From positions 22,566 through 86,565 of the forward strand of contig NZ_DASUCC010000103.1 in assembly GCF_035762905.1 (NCBI RefSeq): a stretch of 64,000 nt of DNA. The letters are read 5' to 3'. This document shows, piece by piece, positions 50,735 through 59,798 of this stretch. Positions within the stretch are counted from its first letter, which is position 1; every line of letters starts with the position of its first letter. Both the position numbers and the translations under genes were made by a program. The DNA comes from DASYTH01 sp035762905. GTDB lineage: Bacteria > Actinomycetota > Actinomycetes > Mycobacteriales > Pseudonocardiaceae. The notes beneath the pieces were generated by a model, which made no database searches, was not told the DNA's origin, and saw nothing but the letters and a program-made list of their open reading frames with translations.

Positions 50735-51651
50735 GGCGTTTCCTCACTGACGTAGTCGGTGGGCAGCGAGATCGGGGCCCAGGCGCCGTCGTGCGAGGCC
50801 ACCTTGGTGAAGTGGCCGCACAACCGGTGCAGCACCGGGCCGATCGACCGGTACGGGTGCCAGCGCTCCCGGTCCAGCCCGGCCCACCGCCGCATGGCGT
50901 CCAGCAGCAGCGGGTCGTACGGCACCCACACCCCGTCGGTCCGGAACTCGGCCCAGCAGTGCGGGGTTGAGTACGGCTTGACCACGAGCAGCCCGAACGC
51001 GAACCGCACCTGCAATCCGCGCCGCTCGCCTTCCCGCACCAGCCAGTCCGCGACGCTGCCGCAGTCGGCGATCCGGGCCCGCATGGTGAACTCGTGGTCC
51101 CACCGGATGGCCTCGGGCAGCAGGAAGAAGTCCAGATCGGCCACCTCGTCGGCCAGCTCGCGCGCGGCCTGCGCCAGCTCCGGCCAGGCGCTGGTGAGCC
51201 GGATGTCGTAGTGCGCCACCGGATCCCGGCCGTCCGGCAGGGCGGTGACCGGCTCCCGGTGGCCGTTCTCGCGCAGCAGCTGGAACTGGCACGGCCCGTC
51301 GTGCGGCGGCACCGGGCAGCGCGGCAGCACGCCGACCCGCACCGCGGGATCGGCCAGCTCGCTGTTGCGGTTCAGGCTGTTCGCCCAGGACCGCATGGTC
51401 ATCCGGCGCACCGACACCAGGCCGAGGTGCAGGGCCAGGTTGCCGAGGTCGTAGTCGTCGAACAGCCGGTGCTCGCCGGTGCCGACGTGCGGCAGCCCCT
51501 CGGCCACCAGCACGTCGGCAAGCTCCGGGGTGATCCGGTGGTGCGACTTGGCCAGCCGCTGCGGCACGGTGAACCGGCGCATGTGCATCGGCACCCGGTG
51601 CACCAGCCGCATCAGCCGGGGCAGCGCCTCGAGGTCCACTGCGGACGTCAT
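50731..51651 (-). CDS. transglutaminase-like protein (MitI-like position)
   Basis: A 306-residue protein. The first 100 residues are basic and helical. From about 150 it has a transglutaminase-like core: IADCGSVADWL with Cys197, STPHCWAEF with His231 and VWVPYDPLL with Asp246, a complete Cys-His-Asp triad. In the mit cluster an uncharacterised gene (mitI, as recalled) holds this position between the luciferase-like gene and the phosphatase. A condensing, amidating or protease role is possible. ATGA overlaps on both sides. Confidence 0.65.
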   Translation of the reverse strand: MTSAVDLEALPRLMRLVHRVPMHMRRFTVPQRLAKSHHRITPELADVLVAEGLPHVGTGEHRLFDDYDLGNLALHLGLVSVRRMTMRSWANSLNRNSELADPAVRVGVLPRCPVPPHDGPCQFQLLRENGHREPVTALPDGRDPVAHYDIRLTSAWPELAQAARELADEVADLDFFLLPEAIRWDHEFTMRARIADCGSVADWLVREGERRGLQVRFAFGLLVVKPYSTPHCWAEFRTDGVWVPYDPLLLDAMRRWAGLDRERWHPYRSIGPVLHRLCGHFTKVASHDGAWAPISLPTDYVSEETP

Positions 51652-52811
51652 TCGATGTACCCCAGCGCCTGCAGCCGTTCGGAGACCAGCCGCTCCTCCG
51701 ACTCGTCGTACACCGTGCCCTTCCTGGCGTTCTGCTCCGCCTTCTTGTCGCCGTACGGTTCGTGGTCGGCGAGGGCAGGCATCACCTCGGTGGCGAACAG
51801 CCGGGTGGACGCCTCGACCTCGGCCTCGCTCATCATGCCGAAGGTGAACTCGCCGAGCAGGGTGTTGAACACGCCCTCGTCGGCGGCGGCCCGGATCCGG
51901 TCGGCCACCGTCTCCGGTGAGCCGACGAAGATGAGGTTGTTGTCCAGCAGGAAGTTGATGTCGCCGGCGTTGGCCAGGATGTCCGCGGTGGACAGCTCGC
52001 CGTTGCCGGTCTCCGGTGCCGGCGTTCCCTTGCCGTACAACAGGGTCTTGGTCAACGTGTGGATCAGGTGCGGCGCGGCGCGGCTGATCGCCTCCTCATC
52101 GCTCTCCCCGACGTGCACCAGGGTCCAGTAGCCGATGTTCGGCACGCCCGGGTGTCCGGCCGCCTTCCACCAGTCCACGTAGTGCCGGTACACGACCTCC
52201 AACGCCTTGCGCGGCACGATCATCGTCGACGAGGTGTGCGCGCCGATCTCGGCCAGCCAGCGCAGCGTGCGGCGGTCCCTGGTCGGAATCCACAGGGGAG
52301 GGTGCGGCCGCTGCACCGGCGCGAAGGACATGGACACGTCGGAGTACTCGTGGAACGGCCCGGTGAAGCCGAACGAGTCGTCGTCGGTGCCGTAGGCCGC
52401 GCGCAGCAGGTCGACGCACTCCTTGGCGCGCTCCTTGCGTTCCTCGAACTTCGCGCCGAACGGGCCGAAGTACGTCGGCGCCACCCCGGAGGCGATGCCG
52501 ACCTCCAGCCGGCCGTTCAGCACCTGGTCCAGCGCGGCGATCTCCTCGACGATCGCGATCGGGTTGTGCAGGGCCGGGACGTAGCCCATCGGGCCCACCC
52601 GGATCCGGTCGGTGCGCGCCGCCGCGCCGGTGCAGAACATCGCCGGCGAGGACATCCAGCTCTCCGACGGCGAGAAGTGGTGCTCCACCGAGAACGCGTA
52701 GTCGAACCCGACCTCGTCGGCGAGCTCGATCTCGCGCCACAGCTCCTCGTAGCGCTGCGCCGGCGTGGCGCCGGGACGTCCCCAGACATGCGAGAAGTAG
52801 CCGAACTTCAT
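51648..52811 (-). CDS. LLM-class flavin-dependent monooxygenase (MitH-like position)
   Basis: A 387-residue luciferase-like monooxygenase of the alkanal group. It starts MKFGYFSHVWG, followed by ELADEVGFDYAFSVEHHFSP, RIRVGPMGYVPALHNP, RLEVGIASGVAPTYF, and a C-terminal FVGSPETVADRIRAAADEG. This branch uses FMNH2 or F420. It overlaps the transglutaminase-like and the DAHP-synthase-like genes by ATGA. The place in the operon corresponds to MitH of S. lavendulae as recalled. Confidence 0.82.
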   Translation of the reverse strand: MKFGYFSHVWGRPGATPAQRYEELWREIELADEVGFDYAFSVEHHFSPSESWMSSPAMFCTGAAARTDRIRVGPMGYVPALHNPIAIVEEIAALDQVLNGRLEVGIASGVAPTYFGPFGAKFEERKERAKECVDLLRAAYGTDDDSFGFTGPFHEYSDVSMSFAPVQRPHPPLWIPTRDRRTLRWLAEIGAHTSSTMIVPRKALEVVYRHYVDWWKAAGHPGVPNIGYWTLVHVGESDEEAISRAAPHLIHTLTKTLLYGKGTPAPETGNGELSTADILANAGDINFLLDNNLIFVGSPETVADRIRAAADEGVFNTLLGEFTFGMMSEAEVEASTRLFATEVMPALADHEPYGDKKAEQNARKGTVYDESEERLVSERLQALGYIE

Positions 52812-53830
52812 CCTGCCGCTCCTGTCATCGTGTGATCGAGAATCGGAACCGTCGGCCGGCTGGCCAGCACGGTGGCCAGCCGCACCACCTGCTCCAGCCA
52901 CCGGCCCCGGCCGGCCAGCCACACCCCGCCGAGCTGGGCCCCGTGCGCGCGCAGAACCGACTCCATCCGGTGCAGCCGCGGCGCGGCCCGCCGGCCGGAG
53001 CCGCAGCCGAGCACCCAGGCGGGCCGGTGCCCGGCGGTGGCCGTCAGGTAGCGGCCGAGCCGCTTCGCGGGTGCCGGCGGGGTGAGCAACGCCAGCCGGC
53101 CCGGCGTCCGCGCGGGGTTGAGCCGGCCGCACAGCCGGGCCAGTTCGTCGGCCCGGATGCCCGGCCGCAGCCGAAGTACCACCGGGTTGACCAGCTCACC
53201 AACCCGCCGGCTGTCCGGCCGGTCGGCCACCGGCCGGCAGAGCACCCCGGGGCTGAGCAGCCCGTAGGCGGCACCCTCGGCCCGGCTCTCCCGGATCAGC
53301 CGCGGATGCGCGCTGGTCGACGCCGGCCAGGCCAGGTACCGGTCCGCGCTGAGCACCTTGGCCACCTCGGCCGGGTCGCCGCCGTAGGCCGTGGCGAACG
53401 CCCACGCCTTGGTCATCCGGTCCAGGAAGGCGGCCTCCGCCGCGTCGAACCGGGGCGCCAGGGACAGCTGGGACAGCCACCGGTCGGCCTGGCCGATCGG
53501 GCCGCGGGCGGCCGATTCCCGGTAGCCGGTCAGCCATTCCAGCTGCGCCGCCCGGTCCCGCGCCTCGCCCGGATCCCGGGTCACGTCCGGCACCGGAAGC
53601 ACCGTGGACACCGGTTTCCCGGTGGCATAGGCGAAGGTGAACGCGGCCAGCGTGGCCAGCTGGGCGGTGGCCGCCGCGGCGGCCGGGGTCGGCTCGGACA
53701 ACTCGGTGCACAGCAACAGGGTCCGGCCCCCGGCGGCGGCGTCGACCGCGGTGCGCAATCGGCGCACCCGATCCGGCGTGGTCGCCACGGCCAGCGTGCG
53801 GCCGCGCCGCACCGGCTCCATCGCGGTCAC
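52808..53830 (-). CDS. degenerate class II DAHP synthase-like protein
   Basis: A 340-residue protein whose C-terminal half follows the class II (type II, plant-like) DAHP synthase pattern: GELVNPVVLRLRPGIR, LCGRLNPARTPGRLALLT, RPAWVLGCGSGR and LGGVWLAGRG. Family blocks here are usually NPVGVKVGP, LDPDR.PGRL, CDPMHGNT and GGVHLE. Thus the metal His (in DPMHGN) and Glu (in HLE) are lost, and the N-terminal Cys motif is altered (LLLCTELSE). It is unlikely to catalyse DAHP formation. GTG start overlapping the preceding stop as GTGA. A scaffold, binding or new role is inferred. Confidence 0.65.
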   Translation of the reverse strand: MTAMEPVRRGRTLAVATTPDRVRRLRTAVDAAAGGRTLLLCTELSEPTPAAAAATAQLATLAAFTFAYATGKPVSTVLPVPDVTRDPGEARDRAAQLEWLTGYRESAARGPIGQADRWLSQLSLAPRFDAAEAAFLDRMTKAWAFATAYGGDPAEVAKVLSADRYLAWPASTSAHPRLIRESRAEGAAYGLLSPGVLCRPVADRPDSRRVGELVNPVVLRLRPGIRADELARLCGRLNPARTPGRLALLTPPAPAKRLGRYLTATAGHRPAWVLGCGSGRRAAPRLHRMESVLRAHGAQLGGVWLAGRGRWLEQVVRLATVLASRPTVPILDHTMTGAAG

Positions 53831-54912
53831 CCCGGCACCGGCCCGGCGGTGACCGCGCCGGCCGAAGCGTAGATCCGCTCGATCAGGTCGACGATCCGCA
53901 CCGACTCGGCGGTGGCCGCGCCGGGCTGGTTGGGATCGGCCAGCAGGGTCGGCAGGAGATCGAGCTGGCGGCGGTACTCGGCGCCCACCGGCTCGTCCGG
54001 CACCTCGATCTGCTCGGTCCGGCCGGCGCGCAGCACCCGCAGCGACGACCCGCCGGTCCGGTTCGGGCTCAACCCGAACGTGCAGAGCAGCTCGGCCCGG
54101 CCGTCCGCGCCCTCGAGGGTGATCCGGGTGTGGTCGGCCTCGGCGTGCGAGGCCCACGCGGTGGACAGGGTGAAGAACACGCCGGTCTCGGTGCGGAAGC
54201 TGGCCTGTGCGGTGTCCTCGACGTCGACCCCGCCGGTGCCGCCGGCCGGATGCCAGCCGGACTCGAAACCGTTGCGGCCGACGAAGTCCGCGGACACCGA
54301 GCCGACCACGTCGGTCACCGGCGGCCAGCCGATCATGCGCAGGCCGATGGTGATCAGGTGCCAGCCCAGGTCGAACAGCGCGCCGCCACCGGCCTGGTCG
54401 CCGCTGGTCAGCCAGCCGCCTGCACCGGGCACCCCGCGCGCCCTGATCCAGGCCAGGTCGACCGTCCGAAGTGGACCGAGCTGGTCCAGCTGAGCGCGCA
54501 GCGCCTTGACGTCGGCCCGGTGCCAGGCCGAGGTGCCGGCCAGCACCCGGGCGCCGCCGGCCCGCTCGGCCTCGACCAGCTCCGCGCCCTGCGCCGAGGT
54601 CAGGCACACCGGCTTCTCGACGAACACCGCGATGCCCCGGCGGAGCAGCGTGGCGGCCGTCGAGGCGTGCAGGTGGTTGGGCGTGGCCACCACGGCCAGA
54701 TCCACCTCGGCCGGGTCCAGATCATCCACTGTGGACAATGTGCGGGCGGCGGCGAACAGCTCGGTGGCCCTGGCCACCGCGGCCGGGTCCGGGTCGAGCA
54801 CCCCGATCACCTCGAACCCGGGGTGATCGGCCAGCATCGGCGCCCAGATGTCGGTGAACACCCAGCCGAGGCCGATCATCGCGACTCGGATCGGTTGAGT
54901 AGCAGTGGACAT
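53827..54912 (-). CDS. mitG: Gfo/Idh/MocA family oxidoreductase (RifL/MitG-like)
   Basis: A 361-residue NAD(P)-dependent oxidoreductase. The Rossmann opening VAMIGLGWVFTDIWAPML is followed by VVATPNHLHASTA, the EKP block (VFVEKPVCLT) and, in the second domain, AGGGALFDLGWHLI with the catalytic-site His. In AHBA clusters the RifL/MitG proteins belong to this family and oxidise UDP-glucose or a sugar phosphate on the way to kanosamine. ATG at 54912 is chosen, 4 bases after the SDR stop; an upstream ATG adds 10 residues. Confidence 0.83.
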   Translation of the reverse strand: MSTATQPIRVAMIGLGWVFTDIWAPMLADHPGFEVIGVLDPDPAAVARATELFAAARTLSTVDDLDPAEVDLAVVATPNHLHASTAATLLRRGIAVFVEKPVCLTSAQGAELVEAERAGGARVLAGTSAWHRADVKALRAQLDQLGPLRTVDLAWIRARGVPGAGGWLTSGDQAGGGALFDLGWHLITIGLRMIGWPPVTDVVGSVSADFVGRNGFESGWHPAGGTGGVDVEDTAQASFRTETGVFFTLSTAWASHAEADHTRITLEGADGRAELLCTFGLSPNRTGGSSLRVLRAGRTEQIEVPDEPVGAEYRRQLDLLPTLLADPNQPGAATAESVRIVDLIERIYASAGAVTAGPVPG

Positions 54913-54916
54913 GTCT

Positions 54917-55690
54917 CTAGAACCTCGCTCCTCCATGGACAAGTACCGTGGAACCGTTGACGTAGCTGGCGGCCGGCGTGCACAGGAACGACACCACCGA
55001 GGCGACCTCGTCCGGCTCGCCGAACCGGCCGGCGCCGATGAACCGCAGCACCAACTCCTGCTCGCTGGAGCTGTGGAAGTCCAGGTCGTCGGCCCGGATC
55101 GCGCCGGGGGCCACGGCGTTGATGGTGATGTCCCGGCCGGACACCTCCCCGGCGGCCGAGGACGCCCAGGCGTGCAGCGCCGCCTTCGTGCCGGCGTACA
55201 CGCTGTGCCCGGACAGCCCGTTGGCGCCGGCCGTCGAGCCGAACACCACGATCCGGCCGTACCGGGCCCGCATCATCGGGCGCAGGCACGCCTTGGCCAG
55301 GCTCACCGCGCTGTGGAAGTTCGTGGCCATCAGCCCGGCGACGTCCTTCGGATCGGTCGCCATGGCCGGCTTGCGGGTACGCAGCCCGGCCACCGCGACG
55401 CAGATGTCCACCTTGCCGAACTCGTCGAGCGCGGCCCGCACCAACCGGTCCGGACCGTCCGGAGTGGACAGATCCATCTTGACCGGGACGCACTTGCCGC
55501 CCTCGGCGCTGATCTCCTCGGCCAGGGCGCGTGCCTTGGCCTCGTTGCTGTGGTAGTGGGCCAGCACGGACGCGCCGCACCGGGCCAGATCCCTGGCGCA
55601 GGCCGAGCCGATGTTGCCGGACGCGCCGGTGACGATGGCGACCCGGTCGGCGAGCCCGTACCGGTCCGCCAGGTGTTGCGTTGTGTCCAT
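54917..55690 (-). CDS. mitF: short-chain dehydrogenase/reductase (MitF-like)
   Basis: A 257-residue classical SDR with TGASGNIG (about 21-28), His after the second strand (LAHYHSNE), suggesting phosphate binding and NADPH, VAVAG in place of NNAG, catalytic Ser in FGSTAG and YAGTK. The C-terminal strand GSTVLVHGG is standard. It corresponds in position to MitF, thought to reduce the activated aminobenzoate or the sugar adduct. It overlaps the ligase by one base (TGATG). Confidence 0.83.
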   Translation of the reverse strand: MDTTQHLADRYGLADRVAIVTGASGNIGSACARDLARCGASVLAHYHSNEAKARALAEEISAEGGKCVPVKMDLSTPDGPDRLVRAALDEFGKVDICVAVAGLRTRKPAMATDPKDVAGLMATNFHSAVSLAKACLRPMMRARYGRIVVFGSTAGANGLSGHSVYAGTKAALHAWASSAAGEVSGRDITINAVAPGAIRADDLDFHSSSEQELVLRFIGAGRFGEPDEVASVVSFLCTPAASYVNGSTVLVHGGARF

Positions 55691-57888
55691 CAGTGCTCCT
55701 CGGTGGCGAGAATCAGACAGCATTCGGGCGGGGTGAGGCGGACCGTGCGGACCACCGAGCCACCCACCGCGGCCAGGCCGGCCAGCCAGCCGTCCAGCCG
55801 GGGCCAGGCGGTGCCGCCGTGGGTCAGCCAGTCCAGGCCCAACTCCGCGCCCGGCCCGCCGTCGGCCGGCAGGAACAGGTCGTCGACCAGCAGCACCCCG
55901 CCGGGCGCCAACCGGTCCAACAGCCAGGCCGGGTCGGCGGTCGGACCCGGGCCGTGCACGGCGTTGCTGACCACGCACGCGTCGAACACCCCGGCCGGCG
56001 CGTCCGAACCGACCGGCACCGCACCGTCCAGTTCGGACAGTGGCGCGCCGGCCAGCCGGCCGACCTGCAGCAGGTGGCAACCGGTCAGGTCGGGCCGGCG
56101 CTCGCGCAGCGCGGCCAGGTAGCGGCCGGGCCCCGCCGTCACCTCGAGAACCCGGCCGCGGGCGTGCCTGCCGAGCAGGCGCAGTCCCAACCTGGTGCGG
56201 GCCGCGGTGTGCGGGCCGTGCATGGCCGCGCCGTACCGGGCGAGCAGCCCGGGGTCCAGCTCGGCGGTCTCGAACGGCCGGTCCGGGATCCCGGTGCGGA
56301 CCGCGTCGGCGATCGCCCGGGCGGACAGCCAACCCCCGGCCAGCTCCCGTTCCAACCCGAGCAGCTCGCCGAACCCGGCCACCGGCTCGTCCGGCTCCCC
56401 CTCACCCTCGACCGTGATGCCCAGATCGGTGGCGATGTCCAGGACCCAGCGCAGCGACTCGGCCGGCAGGTCCAGCTCGTCGGTCAACTCGTCGACGTCC
56501 GCGCCGCCGGCCAGCCGGTCAAGCGCGCCAAGCGAGCCGAGGGCGAACAGCAGCTCGGAGCGCCGGTAGGCGCGCATCGCGGCGGCCACGTCCGGGGCGG
56601 CGGCCAGCCGGTAGTGCCGGGCGCCGTGCGCCGGCTTGCCGGTCGCGGTGCGCTCCAGTTCCTGGCGCACCCGCACCTGGTCGGGCACCTTGTGCCCGGA
56701 CAGCCGGTCCCTTGCGAAGTCCAACAGGTCGGTCTCGTCCAGCGCGCCGTCCGGCACGACCTCGGCGACCAGGGACTCCTCGTCGGCGAACCGGCCGCGC
56801 CCGGCCCGGACCCGGGCGTCGCGGACCTGGGGATGCTCGCGCAGCACCGACTCCACCTCGGCCGGCGCGACCCACCGGCCGCCCCGGCGCACCGCCCCGT
56901 GCCGACGGCCGAGCACCCGGACCCGGCCGTGCTCGTCGGCGTCGGCCAGGTCGCCGGTCGGCTGCCAGGAACCGGTGCCGATGGCCACCTCGAGCTGGCC
57001 GGGAGCCTCCCCGGTGATCCGGTACCGAACCCCGGGCATCGGATGCCCGACGCACCGCGGCGGCAAGTCGGACAGGCCGCAGAACAGCGCCCCGGTCTCG
57101 GTCGAGCCGTAGTTGCGGCCGGTGGAGATGCCGAGGGCGGACCGGAAGTCCTCCTCGAGCCGGTCGTCCACCGGGCCGGCGCCGACCATCGCCAGGCGCA
57201 GCTTGGGCGCCTCGATGGGCTTGCGCTTCCCGCGCAGCGTGAGCAGCCGGGCGGTGGTGGGCACCAGCGCCAGGATCGTGGCGCCGTCGGCCAGCTCGGC
57301 GGCCACCGCGGACAGTGCGGTGGGCGCCAGCGGAACCACCTGGGTTCCGGAGACCAGCGCCCCGGCCAGCCAGCCGAGCGCGTAGGCGTGCGTGAGCGGC
57401 AACGGCAGCACCAGCCGGTCGGCGCCGTCCAGGCCGGCCGCCTCCTGGTAGCGCAGCCCCTCGGCGAGCAGCGACTCCTCGTCGCGCAGCACCAGCTTCG
57501 GCAGCCCGGTGCTGCCCGACGTGGTCAGCAGGACGCCCCGGTCACCGGTCGGGCCGGGCTCGCCGGCCAGCCGGAACCCGCCGTCCAGGATCAGCTCGCG
57601 GCCCGCCCCGGCCTCGCCGAGCAGCCGGTCGACCTCCTTGCGCGGCGCGTCCGGGGCGATCAGCAGCGGCGTGGCCCCGGCGTGCAGCAGGCCGAGGAAG
57701 CCCACGACCCACTGCTCGCTGTTCGGCAGCCGGAACCCGACCGGCTCGCCCGGGCCGACCGCGAGGCCGGCGGAGAGCTCCTCGACCTCGGCGACCAGCT
57801 GCCCTGCGGTGCGCTCCCGGGTGACCTGCACGTCGCCGGGCAGCCGGGCGAGGCGGGTCAGCAGGGAGTCATGCGTTGCCACGGACAT
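55690..57888 (-). CDS. mitE: acyl-AMP ligase fused to a methyltransferase-like domain (MitE-like)
   Basis: A 732-residue protein of two parts. Residues 1-430 form an adenylating enzyme: A3 motif TTSGSTGLPK, A5 NYGSTETG, A7 PTGDLADAD and the late ATGKPAHG lysine, so it can activate a carboxylate. MitE loads AHBA on the carrier MmcB in mitomycin. From about 440 there is a small helical dimerisation domain and then a SAM-binding motif VLEVTAGPGRYLAAL, with NAVHGPGP where O-methyltransferases have a HD pair. Whether the second part is active is unclear. It overlaps the radical SAM gene by 20 bases. Confidence 0.8.
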   Translation of the reverse strand: MSVATHDSLLTRLARLPGDVQVTRERTAGQLVAEVEELSAGLAVGPGEPVGFRLPNSEQWVVGFLGLLHAGATPLLIAPDAPRKEVDRLLGEAGAGRELILDGGFRLAGEPGPTGDRGVLLTTSGSTGLPKLVLRDEESLLAEGLRYQEAAGLDGADRLVLPLPLTHAYALGWLAGALVSGTQVVPLAPTALSAVAAELADGATILALVPTTARLLTLRGKRKPIEAPKLRLAMVGAGPVDDRLEEDFRSALGISTGRNYGSTETGALFCGLSDLPPRCVGHPMPGVRYRITGEAPGQLEVAIGTGSWQPTGDLADADEHGRVRVLGRRHGAVRRGGRWVAPAEVESVLREHPQVRDARVRAGRGRFADEESLVAEVVPDGALDETDLLDFARDRLSGHKVPDQVRVRQELERTATGKPAHGARHYRLAAAPDVAAAMRAYRRSELLFALGSLGALDRLAGGADVDELTDELDLPAESLRWVLDIATDLGITVEGEGEPDEPVAGFGELLGLERELAGGWLSARAIADAVRTGIPDRPFETAELDPGLLARYGAAMHGPHTAARTRLGLRLLGRHARGRVLEVTAGPGRYLAALRERRPDLTGCHLLQVGRLAGAPLSELDGAVPVGSDAPAGVFDACVVSNAVHGPGPTADPAWLLDRLAPGGVLLVDDLFLPADGGPGAELGLDWLTHGGTAWPRLDGWLAGLAAVGGSVVRTVRLTPPECCLILATEEH

Positions 57889-58966
57889 AGTCCTGCTTGG
57901 CGGTCTCGAGCATCCGCCGGATCGGCTCGGGCGAGTAGGTCGGCGCCGAGCACAGCTCGTCGAGCGTGATCTCGTCGTCGAAGTACATCGACAGCGTGTC
58001 CCACGGGGTGAAGCAGCCGTGGCAGGCGGACAGCCGGGGCCGGTCGGCGAGCAGCGCCTTGTACAGGCCGGTCTCGCCGACCTTCTCCAGCGTCTGGTCC
58101 CAGTCCTCCTCGAGCACCTTGCCCATGTCGCTGAACCAGATGTTCGGGCACGGGGTGACCACGCCGTCGCTGAACGTCGAGACGACCAGCCGCGGCAGGT
58201 GGCAGCGGAACGTGCGCTTGCCCTCCCGGTAGAAGCTCTGCAGCCGGTCGAAGTAGGCCCGCGGCGGTAGCACCTCGGCGAACTCGTCGTAGCGGTCGAC
58301 GAACTCCTCGATGTAGTGCAACTGGTCCGGGCGCACCGCGAAGTTCTCGGCGTCCGGCCCGCGGACCGGGAACGGGAAGTACACCGGCGGATTCTTGAAT
58401 TCCTTCAACCACCCGGCGAACTCCGCCATCTCCGAAACGCTGCGGTCGTTCAGCACGCTGTAGATCTCGCACGGAATACCCGAGTCGAGAATCATCGAGA
58501 TCGACCGGATCACCTTTTCGTGCAGATCCGGCTTTTGCACCCGGTAGCTGTTCCCGGAGTGCAGGTGGCTGTCCAGCGACACCTGCAGCACCACGTTGCC
58601 GAACGAGCGCAGCCGCTCGAGATGATCCTCGTTGACCAGCACACCGTTGGTCTGCACGACGAGCACCTCGTGCTTGGGAGCCTCCTGTTCCAGGAAGTCC
58701 ATGATGCCCTTGACCAGGAAGATCTCGCCGCCGGTCACCTTGAGCAGCGGGATGTCGAAGGTGGTGCGCAACCGGTCGGCGACGGTGTCCACCCGGTGCG
58801 CCAACTCGGTCCCGTCATCGTAGGTGTCCCTCTTCGGCGGGTCGAAGATGAGCTTGAGCCGGTGCCCTTCCTTCAGGTTGCTCTGTCCGGTGAGGCAGTA
58901 CTCACAACTCAGGTTGCACGAATCCTCGTTAATGACCAGGTCATTTCCGAGCAGCGTGTTGATCAT
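57869..58966 (-). CDS. mitD: radical SAM enzyme with C-terminal SPASM-like cysteines (MitD-like)
   Basis: A 365-residue radical SAM protein. Cys17, Cys21 and Cys24 form CxxxCxxC (SCNLSCEYCL). The GGE-type SAM site is VTGGEIFL, and the partial TIM barrel follows. The last 110 residues carry more cysteines (FRCHLPR, TPCPN, ACHGCF) and may bind auxiliary Fe-S clusters as in SPASM/twitch proteins. In mitomycin, MitD is radical-SAM-like and is thought to act on the glycosylated intermediate. The ATG follows aaggaa. It starts the second minus-strand transcription unit after a 100-base gap. Confidence 0.85.
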   Translation of the reverse strand: MINTLLGNDLVINEDSCNLSCEYCLTGQSNLKEGHRLKLIFDPPKRDTYDDGTELAHRVDTVADRLRTTFDIPLLKVTGGEIFLVKGIMDFLEQEAPKHEVLVVQTNGVLVNEDHLERLRSFGNVVLQVSLDSHLHSGNSYRVQKPDLHEKVIRSISMILDSGIPCEIYSVLNDRSVSEMAEFAGWLKEFKNPPVYFPFPVRGPDAENFAVRPDQLHYIEEFVDRYDEFAEVLPPRAYFDRLQSFYREGKRTFRCHLPRLVVSTFSDGVVTPCPNIWFSDMGKVLEEDWDQTLEKVGETGLYKALLADRPRLSACHGCFTPWDTLSMYFDDEITLDELCSAPTYSPEPIRRMLETAKQDYVRGNA

Positions 58967-59066
58967 ATTTCCTTCTTCCCGGCATGGGGATGCCTAGAAA
59001 TCTTGCCCGGACACTCCACGTTAGGTACCCAAATGCGCCGGACGCAAGACGGGATAGACCGAAAAA

Positions 59067-59798
59067 TCAGCCGTCAAAACCATTTCTGGCGCCGTTTTTC
59101 CAGAATCTCTCGGCGTGCAGCCACGGCGTCTGCTTCGCGTGCTCCAGTGCCCGGGCGCGCAGCGCCGCCTCGAACGAGGCGCGCGAGCCGAACAGCGCGC
59201 TCACCTGGCTGTGGTAGTGGCTGGCCGCCGCCACCCAGCCGGTGACGTCCACCTCGGCGTGCTCCGGACTCAGGCCCTCGTGGTCGGCCGGGCGCACCCG
59301 GTAGGAGAAGTCCTCGTAGTAGCACACCTGCGCGCCGCGCCCGGCGAGCAGCTTCGCCGCCGCGCGCACCACCCGGTGGTCGACATGCCGCCCGGCCGCC
59401 AGCGGCGCGTGCACCACCACATCCGGACCGAGCAGCCCGGCGACCGCGTCGGCCACCTCGCCGGGCAGCTCGGCGTCGCGCTCGTGCATCGTCCCGAACA
59501 GCCGCAGTGGGCTGCCGTACCTGGGCACGCCCCGGTCGCCGCGGACCGCGGCGTCCGGCAGCCCGAGGGAGACCCGGCGGGCGCCGGCGCAGGCCAGTGC
59601 GGCCGCGTCCTCGTGCCGCCGGGTCGCCGGCTCGGCCACCCGGCGCCACCGGTCGGCCGGCGAGTCGCCGTTGCCGTCGAACACCGTGACCACCGTTGGT
59701 GCCACGCCCGAGCCGGCCCAGCACCGGAGCCGGCCGCCAGACGACCAGACCGCGTCGTCCGGATGGGGCGAGAGCACCACGTGCCGCGTCTCGGTCAC
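59067..59798 (-). CDS. mitC: PIG-L/LmbE family deacetylase (MitC-like)
   Basis: A 243-residue PIG-L family zinc deacetylase. The metal motif SPHPDDAVWSSGG has His12 and Asp15; the usual HPDDE reads HPDDA, so the last acidic residue is changed. The third zinc ligand is in GRHVDHRVV. Members remove the acetyl of N-acetylglucosamine conjugates, in line with the mitomycin model in which MitC deacetylates the sugar after MitB transfer. GTG start overlaps the glycosyltransferase stop as GTGA. It ends 100 bases before the radical SAM gene. Confidence 0.83.
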   Translation of the reverse strand: MTETRHVVLSPHPDDAVWSSGGRLRCWAGSGVAPTVVTVFDGNGDSPADRWRRVAEPATRRHEDAAALACAGARRVSLGLPDAAVRGDRGVPRYGSPLRLFGTMHERDAELPGEVADAVAGLLGPDVVVHAPLAAGRHVDHRVVRAAAKLLAGRGAQVCYYEDFSYRVRPADHEGLSPEHAEVDVTGWVAAASHYHSQVSALFGSRASFEAALRARALEHAKQTPWLHAERFWKNGARNGFDG

